Counted from the first letter of the stretch, positions 20,710 to 32,014 are shown. The stretch: DNA of 64,000 bases from Heterobilharzia americana (GCA_944470555.2 OX104131.1:19088515-19152514); one strand, 5' to 3'. A program made the numbers and translations. The notes: generated by a model not told the origin, from the sequence alone.

Positions 20710-21346
20710 TTCAGCACGTTGACTGTGGTGCCATGTTTCCTCAGTCTGTCGAGTACGAGGTCCGAATTTTTAGTGTGAATCTGGAATCACATTGAGGCAG
20801 TCATCGTTGTAGACATGGACAGGATCCAAACCGCTTAAGACATCATCCGTAAAGCGTTGGAATGTTGTGCTGCATTCCGAAAACCGAATGGCATGTGCAG
20901 GAATCCAAACAAGCCAAAAGAGCTGTTATGGCTGTTTCCGCAATATCTTCGGCTGCCATATGTGTCTGATTACACGCTTTGACCAGATCGATTTTGGAGA
21001 ACATGTTCATTCTGCATAACGTCGCAGTCAAGTCGTAAACATGGAGTGTCGGGTAGCAGTCCGGAGTTATTTTGGCGTTAAGCCCTCGGTAGCCACCGGT
21101 AGGACGCCAGCCGCCGCCTTCCTTTTTGAGAACCATATGCAATGGTTATGCCTAAGGATTACTTGAAGGTTTGATAATGCCCAGTTCGAGCATGTGGTCG
21201 ACTTCCCTTTTGGCCGTTACGATGGCTACGGTTACCCTGATCGCGTGCCGGCATAACAGTTCCCCCAGCTTGTGTCTTTGTTGAAACTGAATGGCTTCCG
21301 GCATTTTCTGGCTTCGTCCCCGAAGGTATTGTGAATCCAGAACCAT
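20710..21346 (-). pseudogene. Ty3/gypsy reverse transcriptase (element A), broken
   Basis: Minus-strand pieces read VDHMLELGIIKPSSNP (about 21208-21155), GGGWRPTGGYRGLNAKITPD (about 21121-21060), MFSKIDLVKACNQTHMA and, after a deletion, VHVYNDDCLNVI (about 20824-20789), where the YxDD box has become YNDD. The open stretch starting at 21346 first shows WFWIHNTFGDEARKC-like gag zinc-finger sequence in another frame, then runs directly into RT. Protease is therefore missing. Confidence 0.75.
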
Positions 21347-22055
21347 TTGGGGTTTTTTATCCTGTTAGCTTTGGTCTTTGGATAACCACCTGAGTTGCTA
21401 CGATGGGCTAAGACGCCTTTCTGTGATGTGCTACGTAGCCTATGGCTTAGAGTTCGTAGCAGCTGTTTAACAGAGTCGCACAGTGTGGTTACTTCCTAAT
21501 CCCGGCTCTCAGGTTTATCTCATGCGGAGCATACTTTGAAGGCGGGTCTGCCAGAGGTCTCCAGTATTTTATCTGCTGAGGCCGCCAGGTCATTGAGTGA
21601 AACTGACCGAGGTGAACTAACACGGTTTGCACCGGATGTGGTAGTTTCGAGAGAAATGGTTCTCGGATAAGGCCATTATCAAGCGTTCGTGTGCCCATAA
21701 CTTCTTGCATGTGTGTAAGGACTTCAGTGGCTGAGTTTCAGCCTAGCTCGATGTCATGAAGCAATTCGTCTAGACGCTGACGGTCCGTGAAATCACTTTT
21801 TTGAGTAGTGCAGCTTTGAGAAGTGCATAGGGCTCGCTTACTTGAGGACCAAGCATATGCGTCGTAACGTTTCTGTTTAATTCCCGCTGAAGTGAATGTA
21901 TGACAGAATGTGGATCTGCAACTTTTCGTTCTCGAAAATCTGCCTCGGTATGCGGGAACCATGTCTCTGCATCGTCTGGCCAACATGGAATGTGCTGGGT
22001 AATGTTTGTAGTCGGTTTAATACGGATAAGCTTCGGAGTACGGTAGGACATGGAA
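21347..22055 (-). pseudogene. Ty3/gypsy gag (element A), frameshifted
   Basis: RIKPTTNITQHIPCWPDDAE then TWFPHTEADFRERKV near 22030-21935 is the matrix/capsid start of trematode gypsy gag. VSEPYALLKAALLKKV follows, then RQRLDELLHDIELG and EPFLSKLPHPVQTVLVHLGQ in other frames. At least two frameshifts separate them. A gag copy with the same order lies upstream at 22600-23055. Confidence 0.75.
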
Positions 22056-22157
22056 AGGAGTTATGCATAGATATATAAGGGTCGTCAAAATGAAAGCAGT
22101 TTCCAAGTAAAAAACAGAACGTGCGTACCAATTCAATATTTACTCTGGGTCGGGATT

Positions 22158-22181
22158 TGTTATAACGTCGAGCTCACCAGT
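22158..22181 (-). promoter_or_regulatory. Primer-binding site of element A
   Basis: On the minus strand tggtgagctcgacgttataa directly follows the LTR. It resembles the TGGTGACCCCGACG complement of tRNA-Trp used by trematode Kabuki-type gypsy elements, with a few mismatches. Confidence 0.5.
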
Positions 22182-22514
22182 TTAGGAGTTATTTTGGTGC
22201 GCACTTGGCAGACGCGGAGGCCGACCATCAACTATTCGCACCTGTGATATACCCACGAATACAAGACCAAGAAAGAACACAATAGCGTAGTTGCATGTAG
22301 TGGTATATTTGCGAGGTCGTGCCGTGGTATCGATGCGTTTCAACTAACTGGCCAGAGGATCGGCCGCAGTGCAACGTAACACGGCAGCAAGCCAAATGGC
22401 GAGGGTGCTTCACCGGGTGCCTTCAGCTTAGCAAGTCCAGTTGAACTATGAAGGTCAGCATCGATGTTGATCTCGTTGGACCCTAGGCTATCGATTCTGG
22501 AGAAGTGTGTGACA
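22182..22514 (-). mobile_element. LTR of Ty3/gypsy family 2, reverse copy shared by two gag units
   Basis: Close reverse complement of the 18576 LTR over about 330 bp, beginning TGTCACACACTTCTCC on the minus strand. It serves as 5' LTR of element A and sits exactly where the upstream gag (element B) stops. Confidence 0.8.
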
Positions 22515-22599
22515 GGATATGTGTTGGAGGCAAGCCTTCTAGAGATCTGGGTTTGTTACCGGGTGAGGTTGCCGGGTCATCGACGGCAGTGAACTGAAT

Positions 22600-23055
22600 T
22601 GTCACAGCAGCATGGTTTGCACCGGCTGTGGCACTTTTGAAAGGAATATTTCAGGGAAAAGACCATCGTCTAACGTTCCTCGGCCAATGACTTCTCGTAT
22701 TCGTACGAGTATGTGATTCCTTGAACTATCCCCTAGGTTAGTGTTAAGTAGGAAATTATTTAAACGTTGACGATCTGTCAGATCGCTTTTCTTCATTAGT
22801 GCTGCTGTGAGCAGTGTATAAGGTCCACTTACTTCAGGGTTAAATATGCTCTGTGTTACGAGTCTGTTTAATTCCCGTATCAATCATCGTATGACGGTGA
22901 GAAACGGAGAATGCAGATCTGTGATGCCTTTCTCTTGAAAGTCAGCTTCGGCGTACAGAAACCATGTTTATGTGTTGTCTGGCCAGTATGGCACCGGTTG
23001 GATCACGTACGTTGTCGGTTTAATACAGATGAGCTTAGGAATATGATGGCACATG
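22600..23055 (-). pseudogene. Ty3/gypsy gag fragment (element B)
   Basis: The open stretch 22883-22602 reads MIRELNRLVTQSIFNPEVSG, then DRQRLNNFLLNTNLG and FLSKVPQPVQTMLL. It aligns end to end with gag A but is clearly diverged. An in-frame stop lies upstream, before the sequence homologous to IKPTT...WP (about 23020-22970). The gag runs into the LTR at 22514 with no pol. Confidence 0.75.
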
Positions 23056-23137
23056 GACACTGAAATTTATTATATGGGTAAGCAAACGTTATAGTATGAA
23101 AACACAAATATGCAGGTACAAAAAGGCCGAGGTCACC

Positions 23138-23430
23138 AGGTTAGAAATGAGATTTTTGCAAACTTTGCAGACGTAAGGGCAATCACTTGTTCTTCGTACT
23201 TGCTATATACCCAGAAGTGTGGGGCTGGGAAAGATGAAATGTTATATTTGATAATGCGTGCCAAGCCACAGTTGAGTTTACATTAACTGGTTGCAGGAGC
23301 GTGCATGAGCAACACCATCTAACACGACAATGTGCTAAATGGAGTGAGTGCTTGACCGTGCACCCCCTGCTAAATGAGTCCGCCCAGACGGTAAAAGTCG
23401 GCAGTAATGTTGAATTACGTAGAACCCTTA
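23138..23430 (-). mobile_element. Diverged family-2-like LTR plus primer-binding site (element B)
   Basis: The layout parallels the 22182 LTR: cagacgtaagg, cgtacttgctatataccca, then a terminal gtaaaagtcggcagtaat. On the minus strand it is followed by tggtgacctcggcc, a tRNA-Trp-like primer-binding site. Identity to the other copies is low, so boundaries are approximate. Confidence 0.5.
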
Positions 23431-24470
23431 GCTGTTGAGTTTGGGGGGTTTTTTGCCTCTACACACCCACTCCACCAGCAATCTGAATGTTTTTCACTTT
23501 ATTGTATTCCAAACTTTACGGCTTCTCAATAACTAAAAGTTGCCAGCGTAAAGCAGAATCAGGAAGTTGGGAAGAAATAAAATCGTAAATACACTTTCCG
23601 TAATACATAGGTTTCTAGTGAATGAAGAGTCTACAAAGTGACATATTTTTGCTTGTAAGTAAGTGAGGGCAATATTGTACTTTATGTAGTGAAGCGATAC
23701 GGGATGTATTTAGCAAGTGTACAGCCCATGTGTGCCTGAATTTTAAGCAACAAGTCTGGGAAGCGCTTGTTTACTTTTGACAAATTAGGGTTAGGACATT
23801 GGGTGCAATTCTGCACTGTGTTGAGAAACCATTCTGTTTGGCACTCTTGAGGTTTTCACAGCTTCAGCTGTATTATTCCTTCGCCCTTTCTTAAGTTTTC
23901 TAGTTTCATGGAAGCTTTTCTCGCTTTCAGATACTTTGGCCCAGTTTAATGGGCATTTTTTAGCGAATTGTGTTCATCTGCATATGGGGCCTTACTAGTT
24001 TGCCCTGACTTTTAGCCAAAGCTTACAAAGTGCCCCGGAACTCTTTGATAACTCAGTCTGATCTCTGTTAGCCCTATTATTCATGATCTTTGCGGGAGCA
24101 ACGTCACTTGTTGGAGGACAGGTATGTCCAATTTGGGATCGTCGAACTGGCTGAAACCCACACGAAGTTTCTAACTACCAAGCGGAATCCATCTTCAGCA
24201 TCAAGCTTAAAATGTCTAGCACTTTTCGGACATCGGCACAGAACATGATGCGGCAATAATGACCGATCATTTCGTTGCAATCAGTAACTGAACTCTTCAA
24301 TCCATACCACCAAGATTATCATTTCAGTCAGGGTAGGATTTCTTATATCTCCAGAATAAGTGTTGCGTCATTTCTATCATATTCTGCGGTGAAAATTTAA
24401 TGAGAAGAGATATAGTTACCGACACCTTTCCTTTCCACCTGACTTCAACAGATTTCAGTAAAATTGCTCT
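23431..24470. other. No gene recognised
   Basis: Intergenic sequence with a G6T6 run near 23440 (tttggggggttttttg). No conserved domain or repeat family was identified. Confidence 0.3.
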
Positions 24471-24477
24471 TTTCCCA

Positions 24478-25850
24478 CCCCATCGTATGTTTGTGGTTCA
24501 GTGTATACAGCTGGTGGTCTTGCCGACTGGACTGCTGGTGGTGTTTCTGGGCGAAGTGCAGGTGGTGGTCGATTCAAAAGCTTTTTGAAGTTGTCAGCCC
24601 ATCGTTTCCTTTGTTTCTCCTCTTCGGTAACTAGCTTTCCTTCGCTATCTTTCAGTAGTTTCTTCTGCTTTGGTGTCTTCCTGAACAGTAACCTGGTTAT
24701 TTGATATGATGTTGTCAGGCCTGGCCTGCCAGCAGCCTGTTCTCCTTTGCCCGTCATAGAAGTGTCTGTTGTCTTTGTGAGCACACTTCACTTCCCTGTC
24801 CATTGTTTTATAGGCGTACCTAGTTCCTGTTTTCGTTGTTCTTCCTTGCATTGCACTGCTCCACCATCTTCCTCTCTCTGGTCTATCAGTTTCCATGGGT
24901 CCCTCGAGATCCATTCCCTGTTCCGTTTTTTCTTTCTTCCTAATACGGTTATGCAGGTCTCCTTCCACATCTCTTTCAGGGATGTTGCTCGATGTCTCCC
25001 ATTTCCTCCTAATGACTGACTGACGTGAAAATGTCTTTTGTAGTTTCGTCCCTCAGTTTCTGTTCTGCGTGTTGAACTTGAACTGTGGTCTATCACCAGC
25101 TTCTTTGGAGGTTTTCAACTTGACTCTGAAGGCAAGTTATTTGCACTAGATAGTGAGTGTTCTGAACCTACATCTCCTCCCCTTCTTCACCCTGTATCCA
25201 GTAGGCTGCGTCTGCACTTGCTCTGCATTGAGATGAAGTCGATCTGAAGTCGATTTTAGTGTGTCCATCTGGTGAAATCAACTCCATGTCGCTCGCTTTG
25301 TGAATATCCTTGTGTTTGTACACACTCCTCCAATCACCAAATCATCAAATGTGTATTCTCATTCATTTCACCGGGTGCTTCTCGACCTATGATGAGTCCT
25401 TTTCCTGTGTTGTCCGCTCCAAGTTTGGCATTCATGTCACTCCACCGATTAGAATTTTAATGTCACCAACCGGAGTGGGGTCTGTCCACTACTGATTGCA
25501 GTTGTTTTTAGAGTTCCTCCTTCATCTCTTGATCTGCTTTATTTGTGGGTACTTAGCATAGCATTGTATGATTGTGACTTTCCTTCCCTTTGAGTTGAAT
25601 CTTGCTGTCATGATCCTGATCCTGGAGGAGACTGGTTCCCACTGCATGAGAGAGAGCTCTCGATGCTCTTGGGAAAATTGGGATAGCCCTTTCAAATCTC
25701 AGTGTGCCCGTGTTTGTCGTCTGGGTGACAATACTGCAGTAGAATAATGACTCACTTTTGATAAGCTGGATACAGAGGTAGCTCTTGTTGAGTTTGCACT
25801 GAAAAGCGATATCGGAGCTAGTTGAGAGTAGTGAAATCAAAGTCCGATAT
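24478..25850 (-). mobile_element. RTE retrotransposon, internal fragment (copy 4)
   Basis: Read on the minus strand it runs from the endonuclease (VGTSLLQDQDHDSK and MNAKLGADNTG, about 25640 and 25435) through the linker (WKETCITVLGRKKKRNREWI) to NFKKLLNRPPPALRPETPP near 24580, and stops before the RT core. Both the element 5' leader and its 3' half are absent. Many stops and frameshifts are present, and it is more diverged than copies 1 and 2. Confidence 0.8.
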
Positions 25851-25859
25851 ATTTAGAGG

Positions 25860-26987
25860 GAGGAAGAAGCTAACCACTGCACTTTCATTCAGTCCGTCAG
25901 ATGGCATGAATTGGCAGGATACAAGGCAGTACGATATTCAAAGTCCATTCCCAACATTTGTAGGGTTACGCTGACACTTTTGACTTGTGCGAAACTAGTA
26001 CGGATACTGTAACAACACATTTTGTATTAAACGAGTTGTGAGTTTTCCACGATGTGTCTTTTTGCGTGCTCAGACTTTGATACCAACGAGAAAATATTGG
26101 GAATGAAACACTTAAGTCAACAGGTGCTAAGTAATACTAACTTGGAGATAAAGCATTTTCATATAAATCGTAAAATGTGATGTATTTAGAAGGTTTATGG
26201 CTTACAAAAGTGATTGGATCACGACCGAACCATCCGTTTGAGCAAATGCAACACCACTTAACTTCTGTAGGCTGTTTAAAGCCTTGATGATTTCTTCCCA
26301 ACTTTATGTTTTGGCTTGAAAATCAAACTTGTTGACTTCGAGAAGATATACATAGGTTGCTCCACTCAATTTTTGATCATTTCCATGTGTTTCAAGGAGA
26401 AACTGTCTCATAGATATTTCAGTTCAACTGAGTAGTAATGTGAATCTGTTTTTTCTTTTCTTTGTCGTTACTAAAGGTGTAGTGGGCCCAAAGAATGTCA
26501 AGCAAACCAAAATGACAAACTACGTATAACTTACAAGAAAAATGGATTTTATGATACACATGTATGAAAAGTTATACGTTATAGCACAAATAGTATTGTT
26601 AATGTTATAGATAATAACTGGTTACTTGAAGGTTATCTTTTCGGTTTTGTCCACCACAATATTTGGATACTGCAGAGATCAGAAGGCGACATTTGTTGAT
26701 TCTCCTCAGTGGTCGTTGGTCGGCTTGATTGTAGAATTATTTGGAAGTAGGATGAGAGGTCCTGCGAAATCCCAAGACAATCAGTTAGTACGCATGAAGG
26801 GCAATAGTCACGGAGGCAGAAGTCGGTTTGGTTAGAAGCACATTATATTTCCACGATTAGCAGCAGCAAAAGATGCAACTGCCGTCACAACCAAAGTGTG
26901 TATATATAAACATTTGTTTTAACAAGTATTAGGAAGAATGTACAGAATGTGTAAAAAAATGATGAAAACGAAATATTGCGTTTACTT
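25860..26987. other. No gene recognised
   Basis: AT-rich spacer before the composite LTR element. The short open stretch at 26626-26835 has no recognisable domain. Confidence 0.3.
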
Positions 26988-27426
26988 TGCAGTGCACCTT
27001 CCTGGCACTAAAATATAAATAACTAGAGCTAAAAGCAATAGTTTAAATTAAATTAACTAAATAAATCTCTAGCTTGCCTCCGGATGCTTAGGGTGTTTTA
27101 AGTTTTGTTTTAACGAGCATGCATCCGAGCAGGCTTGGACGCCATTTTGCGCTCCATTGTGCTGATTACCACGAGCGTACTCCGAGTCCCTAGTTCAGCC
27201 TTACAAGCCAGATAAGTTGATTAAACTTTTCCCCCATTCATTATTATTACATTTACTTTAATTAAATACATAGCTCCTTTAAATACATTGCGTATCAGTT
27301 CTTTTGATTTGTGTTTCGTTGTCAGTACTTACACGTTAGGTAAAGTACTGGTTAAGCAGGTACTAGAGCACATCAAATTAAGTAGGGTTGATCAAACGTT
27401 ACGGAATTGTAACACGCATCCCCACA
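26988..27426 (+). mobile_element. 5' LTR, family 1
   Basis: Starts TGCAGTGCACC and ends ...CATCCCCACA. Repeated almost identically at 31577-32014. Confidence 0.85.
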
Positions 27427-27450
27427 AATTGGTGAGCCCGAGTATCACTT
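27427..27450 (+). promoter_or_regulatory. Primer-binding site
   Basis: ttggtgagcccgagtatcac starts a few bases after the 5' LTR and resembles the tRNA-Trp complement with two or more mismatches. Confidence 0.5.
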
Positions 27451-27610
27451 CTTACTTTGTCTAGTACCTTTGTTCTCTTGCGTTGATTTGTCTGGCCTGT
27501 TTTTCGTTTTTGGCACGGTTTAGCGTTTTTTTTATTGCACTCCTCATTGGTTATTTTTGCATTGTAATTTTTTTAATTATCACTATCGTGCCTCTTTAAT
27601 TCCCTGATCA

Positions 27611-28440
27611 ATGGCGGATAACGACTCGACTGCGCAGATGGCCGTAACCCCCAGCTTCCCACCTTCTGGGCCCACAGACCATCTGCATGGTTCTCCCATG
27701 TGGAAGCTCAGTTTGCCTTGAGACACATTCAATCACAAGAAACTAAGTCCAACTTAGTCATCGTCAGCTTACCGGAAAATGTGATCGAAGACGTCTCAGA
27801 TGTGCTAGATGACCCAGCACCGAATCTTTACGATCGCCTCAAAACCGCCCTCATCAAACGTGTTGCACTTACTGACCAGCAGAAAGTGCAAGAACTTTTC
27901 AGGGATGTGCATCTGGGTGATCGCAAGCCGACGCAACTGCTTCGTCAGATGAAGCAGCTGATTGCTGACTTCAACATTGATGAAGCATTTCTCAAGCAAC
28001 TGAGGTTACCACAGTCGGTTCAAGGGATCCTCGCACCCTTCCATAAGTGTCCCTTAATAGAGTTGGCGGAAGCGGCTGACAGAGCTGTGGATGCTACGAA
28101 ACCCAACACTAGTATCTCAGCTGCACTGTCTACTGCCACGGATTCGTCCAAAAGCCCACATCCTCCTCGGCTGTTGAGCCAACAAGTTTCGATGTTATAG
28201 CTCACATCTCGAAATTGTATGAGAGTTGTGCAGCATCAGGAACGAAATGCGGTCTGGTAGTTCTTCCAAAGGTCGCACGTCTCGCTCGCGCAACAGGTCT
28301 GCCTCCCGTACCGTAGCAGACGTTCCAAATCGCGACAATCACAACCCAGGTTGTGCTGGTACCATAAACGTTATGGTGCCAATGCCAAAAGGTGCACTCG
28401 ACCTTGCACCTTCGAGGCTAACCAGGCGGGAAACGTGTGA
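27611..28440 (+). pseudogene. gag (capsid and zinc knuckle), multiply frameshifted
   Basis: Starts at ATG 27611 (MADNDSTAQMAV). A frameshift near 27670 leads into the capsid-like frame 27700-28200 (VEAQFALRHIQSQETKSN, LYDRLKTALIKRVALTDQQK, LKQLRLPQSVQGILAPF). A TAG at 28198-28200 and further frame changes follow, through an SR-rich linker. The zinc-finger block from 28354 then reads CWYHKRYGANAKRCTRPC, the C-W-[YF]-H...C..PC knuckle of metazoan gypsy gag. It ends at TGA 28438-28440. Up to four frame changes make it non-functional. Confidence 0.85.
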
Positions 28441-29489
28441 GCCAGCACGTGACGGCGACTAACGTCGCTGGCGAGCCACTTCCATGTCGCCTCTTCTTCG
28501 TCACTGATCGACATTCTGGGATACGCTTCCTAGTTGACACTGGGGCAGAAGCTAGCGTCATCCCACCTACGAAGGAAGAGCGTCTGCGGCCAATGTCTCT
28601 GCAACTTCGTGCCGCCAACGGTTCGCCCATCACAACCTATGGTCGGAGATTCCTCGATCTCAACCTTGGATTGCGTCGTCCCTTTCGTTGGGTTTTCATA
28701 GTGGCAGATGTGACCACCGGCATTATTGGTATGGATCTCTTGCAGCACTATCAGCTGCTGGTAGATGCTGGCAAGCATAAGTTGATAGATTCTACCACAA
28801 CACTCTCTGTTTCCGGTATAGTCACAAAGACGCCGCCCCTCAGTCCCGTGTACTGCACGACGGACGCTTCTAGTCCCTACGCGTCTATCATTCAGTCCTT
28901 TCCGGATGTCTTTAAGCCAAGTCGTTGTGTCCCTTGTGTGACTTCGAACGTTTCTCATCACATAACGACGACTGGCCCGCCAGTGTTTGCGAAACCACGG
29001 CGATTATCCCCGGAGAAACTGCGTGCTGTAAAAGCCGAGTTCGAACACATGCTTGAAATGGGAATAATCAGACCATCCAACAGTCCATGGTCTTCACCCT
29101 TGCATGTGGTACCCAAGAACAATGGCATGGACTGGAGGCCTTGTGGTGACTACCGAAGGCTCAACGCTAAAACGATTCCAGATCGTTACCCAGTCCCTCA
29201 CATTCACGACTTGACTGCATCTTTAAAAGGCTCGGTTATCTTCAGTAAGCTTGACTTGACGCGTGCATATCATCAGATCCCGGTTCATCCTGATGATGTT
29301 CCCAAGACAGCCGTCATTACACCGTTTGGTCTTTTTGAGTTCCTCCGTATGCCTTTTGGTCTTCGCAATGCAGCACAAACCTTCCAACGTTTTATTCACG
29401 ATGTTTTACGTGGACTCGATTTCGCCTATGCCTACCTAGACGATATACTAATCGCTAGTCCAGACGAAGACACTCATTTAACCACTTGA
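28437..29489 (+). pseudogene. pol part 1: aspartic protease and reverse transcriptase
   Basis: A 350-codon open frame, -1 relative to the gag zinc finger, which it overlaps by a few bases as expected for gypsy pol. The protease active site is [14 protein letters not shown] (28529-28570). The RT shows [55 protein letters not shown] (first catalytic Asp), [15 protein letters not shown] and [10 protein letters not shown] (29434-29463, catalytic DD). The frame breaks at 29489 in the RT thumb; two frame changes lie before the next open frame. Confidence 0.88.
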
Positions 29490-29541
29490 AACAGGTTTTC
29501 GCCAGACTGTCAGAGCATTCGATGACAGTCAACCTGGCCAA

Positions 29542-30588
29542 ATGCCAATTGGCGTTCGTTCACTAAAATTTTTGGGACACGTTATCGACGAGCAAGGCAT
29601 TCGCCCACTACCTGAAAAGGTACAGGCGATCCAAGACTTCCCAGTCCCAGCGTCACTTAAAGCTCTGCGTGTGTTTCTGGGTATGGTGAGCTATTATCGT
29701 CGCTTCGTTCCCCAATGTGCACACATTTTGACTGCACTGACCGACCTGCTGAAAAGTAAATGTAAAACTTTCAGCTTGACTCCTGAGGCACTAGAAGCAT
29801 TTCGCAAGATCAAAACCGCAATAGCAGACGCCACGATGCTGGTGCATCAAGACGTAAACCTACCTCTTAGCATTGCGGTTGACGCCTCTAACACGGCCAT
29901 TGGAGCTGTGTTGCAACAACTTTCGGATCACACTTGGATCCCAGTTGCATTCTTCTCCCGGAAGTTATCCACCTGCGAAATGCGGTACAGCACTTTCGGC
30001 AGGGAACTGCTCGCCATATATGCCTCAGTGAAACATTTTCGTCATTTTGTGGAAGGTCGTGACTTCATCATCTTTACCGACCATAAACCTCTGACGTATG
30101 CCTTACACACCACTACTGACAGATATTCACCGCGTGAATTACGTCACCTAGATTATATTTCGCAATTCACGTCGGACATCCGTCATATTTCTGGTGTGAA
30201 TAACCCTGTTGCAGACGCACAGTCTCGCGTTTGCACCCACGTCTTTGTGCGATGTGATGGTGTACGTAAACTCTTAGAGCCACCATACGACGGACCCTTC
30301 AAGGTTCTCAGTAGGAAAGAAAAGTTTTTCGTCATTGACAGATCTGGACGGCAGGATTCTATAAGTGTCGATCGTTTGTAGGCAGTTTATATAGAGGACG
30401 ACCCACCTTCCTCTACACCGACACAACTAGAAAAACCCTTGCCTCCAGACTCCCAAACAGACTCGTCTAGTCGCGCGTACCCTGAATCTCCTAAAAGAGC
30501 CACCTCTAGTAGCACTGGTCCAGTACCCTCTACACGTGCTTGGAGGCGTGTACATTGGCCCAAGCGATACGCCGAGTTCGTTAATTAG
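29542..30588 (+). pseudogene. pol part 2: RT connection, RNase H, then integrase C-terminus only
   Basis: Opens with SLKFLGHVIDEQGIRPLPEK (RT end) and continues through the RNase H domain (SIAVDASNTAIGAVLQQ with the first Asp, GRELLAIYASVKHFRHF with the Glu, FTDHKPLTYAL with the next Asp). At HISGVNNPVADAQSR (about 30190-30230) it jumps in frame to VRKLLEPPYDGPFKVLSRK, the small C-terminal integrase domain. The HHCC finger and DDE core, about 300 residues, are deleted. A TAG at 30379-30381 interrupts; the same frame stays open to TAG 30586-30588 and ends RRVHWPKRYAEFVN. Confidence 0.88.
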
Positions 30589-31223
30589 CCCCAGTGCAAC
30601 TTCACACTTGGTAAATTCGGAGTTTCAACTATTTTATCGCGGCACGCACTATCAATGCGTTTTCATATCTAAAGTTTTCACAGGTTTTGTTCACCACTTT
30701 GAAAACGAAGTTTCTTTTTTTCTAAAACAAAAAAACTACTCAAAAATACAATTAAAATTTCAGAAATGTTTTTTTTGTGTGGTTGGTTATTATTATTATT
30801 TCTGTACTCCCCCCACTTCGAATTGTTTGGTTTTCCTTTTCTTGGCACTATAGTGTCCTATTTCTTTCTTCTTGCAGACCCTAGAAAATGCGTTGAAATA
30901 TGGATACAATTGGCCGCTGACGATGCTACTTGGATCGTTCTTCGGTTCTCTTTGTACCAATTTCTCCCTATATACTCCCCGATAGATTAAGAAGCAATAG
31001 GGAAAAGTAGACGGAGGCTTTGGGTCACCTTCCACCACTGCGAGAAGGGTTGCGTCTGAACGCAAAGTTCTCTTACCTCGTAGGTGTGCATAGTTGCACT
31101 AGCTTCGGAGATCCACACGTCACCTACTCCATCACCAATACGGAAAGGTGTTGCGTGTCCGCCTGGCAGTCGCCTCCTAGGATCGAAGGTTGCCTGTATC
31201 CCAACAACCTTCTAGGAGGGGGA
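30589..31223 (+). other. 3' non-coding region of the composite LTR element
   Basis: AT-rich sequence with T-runs, with no env-like open frame. It ends in a polypurine tract, aggaggggga (31214-31223), directly before the family-2 LTR. Confidence 0.6.
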
Positions 31224-31567
31224 TGTAGCGTCACACACTTCCCCAAAATCAATAGCCTAGGGTTAGACGACTTTCGACATTGATGATGACCTTGATAGTT
31301 TAACTGGACTCGCTAAGCTGAAGGCACCCGGTCAAGCATCCCCGCCATTTGGCACTCTGTCGTGTTACGTTGCACTGCTCGTATTCGACTCTCTAGCCAG
31401 TTAGTTGGAACGCATCAGTATTTTGGCACAACCATCCAAATATATTATTCCATCCGACTACGCTATCGTGTTCTTCTTTGGCCTCGTATTCGTGGGTATA
31501 TAACAAGTCCGAATAATAAGGGATTGGTCTTTGCGTCTGTCAAGTTCGCACCGGGACAAATCCTAAA
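31224..31567 (+). mobile_element. LTR of family 2 embedded before the family-1 3' LTR
   Basis: Starts TGTAGCGTCACACACTTCC right after a strong polypurine tract and aligns over about 340 bp with the LTRs at 18576 and 22182 (shared gctaagctgaaggcacccgg and ttcgtgggtatat). It lies only about 9 bases before the unrelated family-1 LTR. Confidence 0.8.
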
Positions 31568-31576
31568 GGGATAACC

Positions 31577-32014
31577 TGTAGTGCACCTTCCTGGCACTAA
31601 AATATAAATAACTAGAGCTAAAAGCAATAGTTTAAATTAAATTAACTAAATAAATCTCTAGCTTGCCTCCGGATGCTTAGGGTGTTTTAAGTTTTGTTTT
31701 AACGAGCATGCATCCGAGCAGGCTTGGACGCCATTTTGCGCTCTATTGTGCTGATTACCACGAGCGTACTCCGAGTCCCTAGTTCAGCCTTACAAACCAG
31801 ATAAGTTGATTAAACTTTCCCCCATTCATTATTATTACATTTACTTTAATTAAATACATAGCTCCTTCAAATACATTGCGTATCAGTTCTTTTGATTTGT
31901 GTTTCGTTGTCAGTACTTACACGTTAGGTAAAGTACTGGTTAAGCAGGCTCTAGAGCACATCAAGTTAAGTAGGTTTGACCAAACCTTACGGAATTGTAA
32001 CACGCACCACTACA
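31577..32014 (+). mobile_element. 3' LTR, family 1
   Basis: Starts TGTAGTGCACC and ends ...CACCACTACA. It matches the 5' LTR with about a dozen substitutions and one indel. Confidence 0.85.

Larger units (their letters stand above)
26988..32014 (+). mobile_element. Composite Ty3/gypsy LTR retrotransposon, non-autonomous
   Basis: A 5.0-kb unit bounded by direct LTRs of 439 and 438 bp (family 1) that differ at about a dozen positions. Inside are a primer-binding site, gag, protease, RT, RNase H and a short C-terminal piece of integrase. The integrase zinc finger and catalytic core are missing. A polypurine tract and a second, unrelated LTR (family 2, 31224-31567) lie just before the 3' family-1 LTR. 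No exact target-site duplication was seen (actt left, agtt right). Confidence 0.85.

Noticed and set aside
26626..26835. 69-codon open frame before the composite LTR element
   Set aside because: No recognisable domain, no splice context, no similarity to the neighbouring gag or pol.
27611..30588. Intact autonomous gypsy element
   Set aside because: gag has several frame changes and a stop, pol has two frame changes and a stop, and the integrase core is deleted.
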